In this document: positions 57,481-64,000 of the stretch, one piece after another
Position numbering within the stretch: position 1 is the first letter of the stretch
How the letters are laid out: every line of letters begins with the position of its first letter
DNA from: Rhinopithecus roxellana
Lineage: Eukaryota > Chordata > Mammalia > Primates > Cercopithecidae
Length of the DNA stretch: 64,000 nucleotides
NCBI RefSeq assembly: GCF_007565055.1
Contig: NC_044566.1
Span: 93,712,297 to 93,776,296, forward strand
Reading direction: 5' to 3'
Made by a program: the position numbers and the translations under genes
The notes under the pieces: generated by a model
Database searches by the model: none
What the model was told of the DNA's origin: nothing
Seen by the model: the letters and a program-made list of their open reading frames with translations, nothing else

Positions 57481-57970
57481 CCTTCCTTCATAGGCTCCAG
57501 TATCCAAAGATAAAATGCTTCATAAAGATGTGATGGCAAAGCTCCCCAGTTCGCTCTCATCACTGCACATTGTTACCACTGTCCTCCTCTCTGCTTCCCC
57601 TCATCTGGCCCATCACACACAAGGCCCCCTCAAAAATCCACACAGCTGCTCCTTGAACACGCTAGCTGCTTTGACTCTCCACTGACGCAGGTTCTGCTTT
57701 CCACTTTCAGTCCTAGGAAACTCAGCTTGTGCAACACTGCTCAGCTCTTCCCACAAGACTTCTCTGACTCCTCCTGGCAGCTGGTGGCTTTCCTCGTGGC
57801 CCCCAAGCTATGTCAGTTTCACCGCTGCAATGAGTCAGTGAATCAAATGCGTGCCGAGGATGTCACGGCAGGATGCCCGGCATAGGAGCTACAACTATGT
57901 CCAAGAGAAAGAAGCAGTCCTTGACCTCAAGGAACTCATCACAGGCCTGAAATCTTACATTCCTACAAGT
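57481..57970 (+). mobile_element. L2 LINE, second part
   Basis: AGGCTCCAGTATCCAAAGATAAAATGC ... GCAAAGCTCCCCAGTTCG ... CCACAAGACTTCTCTGACTCC in L2 order. Confidence 0.75.
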
Positions 57971-58954
57971 GCTGGGCAGGTAATATGAATGAGTAGAGTG
58001 GTTTGGGCACAAACTTGCACCCATTTTTCATTAAATACTTGGCTTAATTACTCAGTCTGTTTTATTTTCCCACTTTTGGGAAAAGGGCACCAGAAAAAAA
58101 AAAAAAAGAATTATTTCATTATCACAAGAAAAATGCAAAAAATATGTTTCACTTCTACAAAGAACTGCCCTTGGTGCCATTTTGTGGAAACACAGGACCC
58201 TCCTGGCCTCTTGTGCAATTTGTCATCCTTGATAGAGACCATGTTATTCTGAAAAATGCACTGTCCTCTCAATTCTACTATTAAAAACAAAATCAAACCA
58301 AAATATAACAAACACAAAACAAATGTGATAAATGGCAGCTGCATCAACAGCTATCAACACAGACGCAGCAAATGCTAGAACAGGGAAAGCTCCAGCTGAT
58401 AAGGCCTAAGCGCAGGCCCTGTGTCAGGACTGGAGACACAGAGATGCCAGATACACCCGGCTGGCCATCCAGGGAGAAGGATGGCAGGGACCGGGTGGCA
58501 GACGGAGGCGCACGTCACAGCGGGCTCCTAGCGCCACTTGCCCAGTCTAGAATTCCTCACATATCAGACCTTCCTCCCAGGCTAAGCACCCCAGGACAGG
58601 GAAGAAGAGGCAGTCCTGGTTCTCCTAGCACCTGGCATAATGCTTGGCACAGTTTAGGAGCTCACTATATTTAGGGCCACAAAATAATCCTTATTCTAGA
58701 ACAACTGTTATGACTCACATTTGAATTGACTATACAGAGTTCTCAAAAACTTCAGATTATTAATTCTGAGAGAAAGCATCATATTTTATCTAGCTTTGCC
58801 TAATGCAGATTCTTATACATGATCCATATTCAATATTGGATTTTTTTTAAATTAACAAAGCAGTTTTTAAATACTACACAAAATAATTGCTTTTGTCCAA
58901 TTATAAACCCAAGCACAATTGATTAAAACAGCTGGGCCTTCTTTTCATGGAAAA
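57971..58954. other. UBAC2: UBAC2 intron, no recognised element
   Basis: A G/C-richer patch at 58370-58640 shows no exon or promoter signs. Confidence 0.4.
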
Positions 58955-59350
58955 GTATGAGTTAGTCACTCTTGGGCATAAATCCTCCAATGCCTCCCCA
59001 CCTATAGTCATGAACAAGACATCCCAGGCCCTGAGTCTCTGTCCCCATCCTGATCCTGTGCTCCACAGGACAGCACCTTCTCAGAGAAGCCCTCCCTGGC
59101 TGCCCCATTTCAAACCACACCTCCCACCCTCTCAGCCTTCCCCCTCTGCATTCTCTACTCTCTTCCTGACTCTCTTCCCCCACAGCACTTACAGCCTTCT
59201 CATCACTGCCAGCTATCGTCTATCTTAAAAGTAGAATGGAAGCTTCACAGAGACGGGGATTTTGCTCTGTTTTGTTTGCTGTTTTATCCCCACTGTCTAG
59301 AATTGTGCCTGGCATAGAGTAAGGTTTCAATAAATACTTGCAGAAGAAAT
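58955..59350 (+). mobile_element. L2 LINE 3' end (long)
   Basis: GAAGCCCTCCCTGGCTGCCCC, then GAATGGAAGCTTCACAGAGACGGGGATTTTGCTCTGTTTTG, and ends GAATTGTGCCTGGCATAGAGTAAGG then TTTCAATAAATACTTGCAG: the classic L2 3' terminus. Confidence 0.92.
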
Positions 59351-60086
59351 GAATTTTCCTTTAAAACAGTAAAACCATACAGCAGAACTTGCCTTTTGTT
59401 TTAAAAAGCCCCCTTCCTTTTTATCATTTTTAATGGGATTAAAACATATGGCTTCATATGTAGCTCAAAATATGGCCTGCTCTCTTGGTGATTATGAAAC
59501 CCTACCTGGGGAGCCAGTTGCACCAGAGGTCTCTTACCACAGAACATGCCCTTCGAGTTGCTTAATTCATAGAAGTTCTTCTGTTCACATTTAGTAATAA
59601 AGTACAAATAATGATGTTATAACTAAATAATCTAAAGCAGAGTTCTTGTTTGAGGTTACATTTCAATGTAAACTAAAAAAATACTGGTAGAAATTTTAAT
59701 GACCACTGTTTACATTTCACATACCAAGAGAAGTTTAAAAATTCCTTAAAAAATACTAATCACTGTATGATTTTAAATGATGACTAAATACTAGGCCACA
59801 TATACACATTTCAGACCAAAACTACACAGGGTGTTCTGCAGAAATTTTCTGTTGCTATTTCTATACACACAGACTTCACAAAGTACCATAATGTTATTAG
59901 TCATTGACCAGTCTTTTTCTTTTCCTTATTTTATGACAACATCTGTTCTTTATACTGTCAACAATAATTCAGTTTGACCTTTTTTCATACTGTGAAGAAC
60001 TACCTTCTGGAAGCCCTTTCTGGCTTAAGCAGATGAGGCTGTAGCACAGAAAAGAGAAAGCAGGTTATAAACATTTCATCCATCCT
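59351..60086. other. UBAC2: UBAC2 intron, no recognised element
   Basis: Nothing I can name. Confidence 0.4.
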
Positions 60087-60089
60087 TTC

Positions 60090-60392
60090 TTTTTTTGTTT
60101 TATTTTCTTGAGACAGGGTATCTGTCTGTCACCCAAGCTGGAGTAGAGCGCAGTGGCACAATCACGGCTCACTGTAGCCTCTAATTCCTAGGCTCAAGCT
60201 ATCTTCTCGCCTCAGCCTCCAGAGTAACTGGGACTACAGGTGTGAGCCACCACACCTGGCTAATTTTTAAACATTTTTTTAGAAACAGGGTCTCGCTGTG
60301 TTGCCCACACTGACGTCAGTCTCCTGGCATCAGGCAATCCTCCTGCCTCAGCCTTCTGAACTGCTGGGATTACAGGTGTGAGCTATTGCTAA
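60090..60392 (-). mobile_element. AluJ
   Basis: Diverged minus-strand dimeric Alu, first of a cluster of four in 1.8 kb. Confidence 0.9.
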
Positions 60393-60525
60393 TTCACCCT
60401 TTAATAACACTAATACTTACAGAGCATCTACTGCTATATATTTGATTGCACTCGATAGAAAACATAAAACAACAGAGACACCTGTTCAGGTTGCAAATGT
60501 CCATTTCACTTTTTCTACAGAAAAG

Positions 60526-60860
60526 GTCACTGGATGTGGTGGCTCACACCTGTAATCCTAGCACTTTGGGAAGCCAACTGCAGGCAGATGGCTTGAGCTC
60601 AGGAGAGTTTGAGACCAGCCTGGGCAACATAATGAGACTTTGTTTCCACAAAAATAAATAAATAAATAAATAAAAATACAAAAATTAGCTGGATTTGGTG
60701 GCATGGGCATATAGCCCCAGCTACTTAGGAGGCTGAGGTGGGAGGGTCACTTGAGCCCAGGAGGCAGAGGTTGCAGTAAGCCAAGATTGTGCCACTGCAC
60801 TCCAGCCTGGTCAACAGAGTGAGACCCTGTCTCTCTCAAACAAACAAAAAAACAAAAAAC
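60526..60860 (+). mobile_element. AluJ with (AAAT)n linker
   Basis: Plus-strand dimeric Alu whose middle A-rich linker has expanded to (AAAT)n at 60652-60676. Confidence 0.9.
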
Positions 60861-61046
60861 TGTAAAGATCAACTCTATTTTTACAGTACAATCACAACTC
60901 AAGAAACCCTGGTAACTTTCAACAGCAATAAAACAAGGTTTGTGAGCTCATGAAATGATCTAATATACAGCTTCAGTGGCCTCTTACAGGATAATGACCC
61001 CCTCACCTCTTCATCTGCCTGACTACTCTGATATCAAAAAAAAGGG

Positions 61047-61361
61047 GCTGGGCACGGTGGCTCACGCCTGTAATTCCAGCACTTTGGGAGGCCAAGGCAG
61101 GTGGATCATGAGTTCAAGAGATCAAGACCATCCTGGCCAACATGGTGAAACCCTGTCTCTACTAAAAATACAAAAATTAGCTGGGCATGGTGGCACGTGC
61201 CTGTAGCCCCAGCTACTCAGCAGGCTGAGGCAGGAGAATCGCTTGAACCTGGGAGGTAGAGGCTGCAGTGAGCCGAGATCGCGCCACTGCACTCCAGCCT
61301 GGAGAGAGCGACACTCCATCTAAAAATAAAAATAAAAATAAAAAACAAAAATAAAAACAAA
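61047..61361 (+). mobile_element. AluS/Y
   Basis: Plus-strand full-length Alu with an (AAAAAT)n tail. Confidence 0.93.
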
Positions 61362-61543
61362 GTGGGGGGACAGATCCAGTTTGTTAGAGGAATTACTTTA
61401 ACTAGTTGAGTCCTTCACTATATAAAAATGTTTTACTTAATATAACTATTTCAAAATTAAAAGCTAAAACCGCACCAGAATGGTCTTTCAACAAACTGAA
61501 AAATTTATCAACAGTGTCTTCTTCAAGTACTCTGCAGTCTAAG

Positions 61544-61845
61544 GTTTGTTTTTTTGTTTGTTTGTTTTGAGACGGAGTCTCGCTCTGTCACCCAGGCTGG
61601 AGTACAGTGGCGCGATCTCAGCTCACTGCAAGCTCCGCCTCCCGGGTTCACGCCATTCTCCTGCCTCAGCCTCCCAAGTAGCTGGGACTACAGGTGCCAC
61701 CACGCCTGGCTAATTTTTTGTATTTTTAGTAGAGACGGGGTTTCACCATGTTAGCCAGGATGGTCTTGATCTCCTGACCTCGTGATCCACCTGCCTCGGC
61801 CTCCCAAAGTGCTGGGATTACAGGCGTGAGCCACTGCGTCTGGCC
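61544..61845 (-). mobile_element. AluY
   Basis: Minus-strand full-length AluY. Target duplication TGCAGTCTAAG at 61533-61543 and 61846-61856. Forms an inverted pair with the Alu at 61047-61361, 182 bp apart. Confidence 0.95.
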
Positions 61846-62435
61846 TGCAGTCTAAGTTTTAAATGAACTAGTTCTAGAATATGATGTCATGTTTATCCAC
61901 CAAGTCATAAAATCTCTGTAACACCCCCTCATAGAATTTTTGTACTAGGAATTACCTTGGAGATCATTTAGTTCAATACCTTTAGTTTATACACAGAGAG
62001 GTGGTGGCCCAAAGAATTCAGCTGACTTACTTGATGCTCCTTCTTGTGTCTGACAACGTTTCTCCATACTCTCAGCACTTTAGAGGTTAGAAGAACCTAA
62101 TGACATCTGTGGGAGGCAAAAGCTACTCGACTATTTTTACAGAATCCTGGAGCAGAAAGGCCTCTGAGGTCACAGAGTTACAAATTCCTATCAAATGATT
62201 CAATTCTGTCTACATCACCCCTCAAAATCAACATCAAGTTTACACAAGCATCTAAATAAGAAACAGCATACTCCATTTTTTAAAATAATCACAACTTTTG
62301 GGAATGACTCTCATCTTTTGATGGGAAAGCTATCTCCAGTAACTTCTTACTGGCCCTCCCGCTAGTCTCTGGAGTTAGGAAGACTGACATAAGCAATGTA
62401 AACACTTTTCTATGAGAGTTTCCAAAAGCATAAGG
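61846..62435. other. UBAC2: UBAC2 intron, mostly unassigned
   Basis: A phrase near 61940-62030 (CCTTGGAGATCATTTAGTTC ... CACAGAGAGGTGGTGGCCC) resembles an old MIR/CR1-type 3' end. Otherwise nothing named. Confidence 0.4.
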
Positions 62436-62625
62436 ATAATGACCCTCTGCCTACAAAGCATATACATCCCCAGCTTATTTAATCAGTTCTCCTAAGACCT
62501 GCTATCCAGGCCCCTCACTGCCACAGCTGTCATCTATGTCATTCATAAAATGCAGCACCCAGAAGTGGCTGGGAATGGCCAGATCAGTCCTGACTAAGTG
62601 TAAACATCACCTCTCCTGATCTGAG
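62436..62625 (+). mobile_element. L3/CR1-like LINE remnant
   Basis: ATCCCCAGCTTATTTAATCAG then TTCTCCTAAGACCTGCTATCCAGGCCCC ... AAAATGCAGCACCCAGAAGTGGC ... CAGATCAGTCCTGACTAAG keeps the typical CR1/L3 order. It is one of the oldest repeats here. Confidence 0.7.
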
Positions 62626-64000
62626 TGCTGCATATCTGGTAATTTAGCCTACAAATAAACTGCATTCTGACAGATATGTTATGCTGTTGGTTTAAACTGA
62701 GTCAACTAAAACTATGAAGTGAATGGCGTAAGTCTCTTTCATCCTGTGCTGAAGCGGCTGGATTTTATCTATAATGGGCTTCCCTTCAACTATTTCCCTG
62801 TTATTCAAGTACTCGCGAAGTCACTGACTCAGGCAGCCTCTCGACTGAAAACGGCGACTAATTCTGTTCACTCCACATCCTGGACTGTCATTCTCCCTCA
62901 CACCACAGAAACCTGTTTCTTTCTCATAAGCTGTGGATAAGGTGGAATGTGTAAACTACTCCCTGATACCAAGTTTCCAGGTAAAAAGCACTGTCAAAGT
63001 TGACATTGTTTTCCTTAAAACATTAAAAAAACCCACACGTTTACACAGAAAATCAATATAAAATCATCAGTAACTTGGTCCTTTTTTTTGGTTAAGGTTT
63101 ATTGCTTCAGTCTCTTTCAAAGAATTTTTTGATACTTAAACCTTTACAGAAAAATGTATAAAGTTCCACAGGTATCAACAATTCATAAATTCCAAGGGGT
63201 TTTTGGATAGTCTTTTTTTTGTTTTGTTTTGTTTTTTAATAACTATAAAAAATTTCACTTCCCATTTAAAACAAAAAAAAAGTGCACACACGTACACGAG
63301 AAGAACTGCTCATTACATGCTCAGTCACAGGGTGACAGAAAAAAAAAAGTCACCACCATAAAAGGATGTCTGCATAGCCTCTCCTAAAACAACATGCCAC
63401 AGTTAACTTACTTCAGTTTGGACAAGTACTGACAGCTACTACACAGGGACCCAAACGAGTCACTGATACGTAAGTACAAGATCTTTTGCTTTTTCAACAA
63501 ATTTTTTAAAGAAAAATTTTAAAAGCCTAAGTTTTAAGTTAAAGGTAAAAAGGAAAAGAATCTATTTAAGAACAAGCTACCATCACTTCTAACAAAAATT
63601 ATATTAATAATGTAAGTTTAGACTCTCTGCTAACTGGTAGGTCTAGTTAGTTCTTACAAAGCTGAGTGAAAGCGATGGGTCCGCCAGAAATATCTTTGTC
63701 AAAAAATAGGGCTTACTTCATGTACTACTGTATAAACTCACAATGACAAGAAACAGTATCAAGCAAAACTATGCAAATAATGCCAATATTTCAGGATAAC
63801 TTAGTATGAAGGAAAAGGAACAAAGTTATTTTAATATAGAATATTCCTACACTATAGGACTTATTAGAAATATAAGATTATTTCTCAGGATGGAATCTCA
63901 GTGGTAGAATTCCTAGGGCAAAGGATATATTTTCTAAAGCTTTAGATATAAAATGGTACTTTTTGGTTTACAAAAACATTTTACCAATTTACCCTCCCAC
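62626..64000. other. UBAC2: UBAC2 intron to the window end, no recognised element
   Basis: No exon, RNA gene or nameable repeat; several A- or T-rich homopolymer runs. Confidence 0.4.

Larger units (their letters stand above)
1..64000 (-). other. UBAC2: UBAC2 gene body (partial, both ends cut off)
   Basis: The whole window lies inside UBAC2, transcribed from the minus strand. Four coding exons are seen, separated by introns of 27.6, 22.9 and 3.8 kb, with further intron at both ends. Known biology: UBAC2 is an ER membrane protein with a derlin/rhomboid-like fold and a C-terminal UBA domain. It works with gp78/AMFR and FAF2 (UBXD8) in ER-associated degradation and in retaining FAF2 at the ER; common variants have been linked to Behcet disease. 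I looked for the preceding exon (ending in ...NLPSGF) and the final exon (VARLMEMGF...LLQH) and found neither, so they are outside the window. GPR18 and GPR183, which sit in human UBAC2 introns, were also not found; no open frame approaches their length. Exon numbers 5-8 used below assume the usual nine-exon human gene, from memory. Confidence 0.95.

Noticed and set aside
1..64000. CRISPR array, tRNA, U6, Y RNA, 7SK or intact GPR18/GPR183 genes
   Set aside because: Recurring direct repeats are Alu copies; no cloverleaf or snRNA signatures were seen, and no frame is long enough for the receptor genes known from human UBAC2 introns.
56340..64000. A further upstream UBAC2 exon (ending ...NLPSGF)
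   Set aside because: No matching coding segment with splice sites was found; the exon probably lies beyond the window.

Overview
This window is primate nuclear DNA, almost certainly from an Old World monkey. It is packed with Alu elements. Four of the youngest (near 4448, 11251, 33841 and 48113) carry AluYR-type features known from macaques and baboons: 'ggctcaagcctgtaatcc' near the 5' end and 'aaaaaactagccgggcg' in the middle, where human AluY normally has 'cacgcctg' and 'aaaaattagcc'. There are no bacterial-type genes, operons or CRISPR arrays.

The only protein-coding gene I can support is UBAC2 (ubiquitin-associated domain-containing protein 2), on the minus strand. Four internal exons are present, in transcript order 56339-56216, 52442-52395, 29483-29238 and 1675-1553. 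They match the human protein, as I remember it, from about residue 131 to residue 310: the last part of the rhomboid-like membrane domain and the cytosolic linker before the UBA domain. The first exons (N-terminus, most membrane segments) lie beyond base 64000. The last coding exon (UBA domain, stop codon) lies below base 1. All four exons have AG acceptors and GT donors on the minus strand and join in frame.

Two intronic RNA hairpins stand out. One (about 13867-13964, minus) is the MIR623 orthologue, which in human also lies inside UBAC2 and so confirms the locus independently. The other (54453-54524) is a MADE1 element, the palindromic transposon that gave rise to the miR-548 family. A third, unexplained hairpin at 53878-53970 has two 38-bp arms differing at 3 positions.

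Layout from low to high coordinate: 1-1552 is the intron before the final exon, mostly one ancient L1-like repeat. Bases 1676-29237 form a 27.6-kb intron with L1M fragments, a MER20, a 7SL-like Alu monomer, L2/MIR remnants, MIR623, a solo LTR nested in an older LTR (19.1-20.9 kb) and a decayed retroviral pol-like fossil (26.4-27.6 kb). Bases 29484-52394 form a 22.9-kb intron with L1M pieces, nested Alus, DNA-transposon MITEs and a (TG)n tract. Bases 52443-56215 form a 3.8-kb intron holding the unexplained hairpin and the MADE1. Bases 56340-64000 are the 3' part of the next intron, with an L2 tract, an Alu cluster at 60.1-61.8 kb and a CR1/L3 remnant.

Repeat family names come from memory of consensus sequences, without a database search. 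Class-level calls (Alu, L1, L2, MIR, LTR) are firmer than subfamily names. No full-length gene other than the UBAC2 fragment is visible; the longest open frames are repeat-derived or resemble nothing I know.
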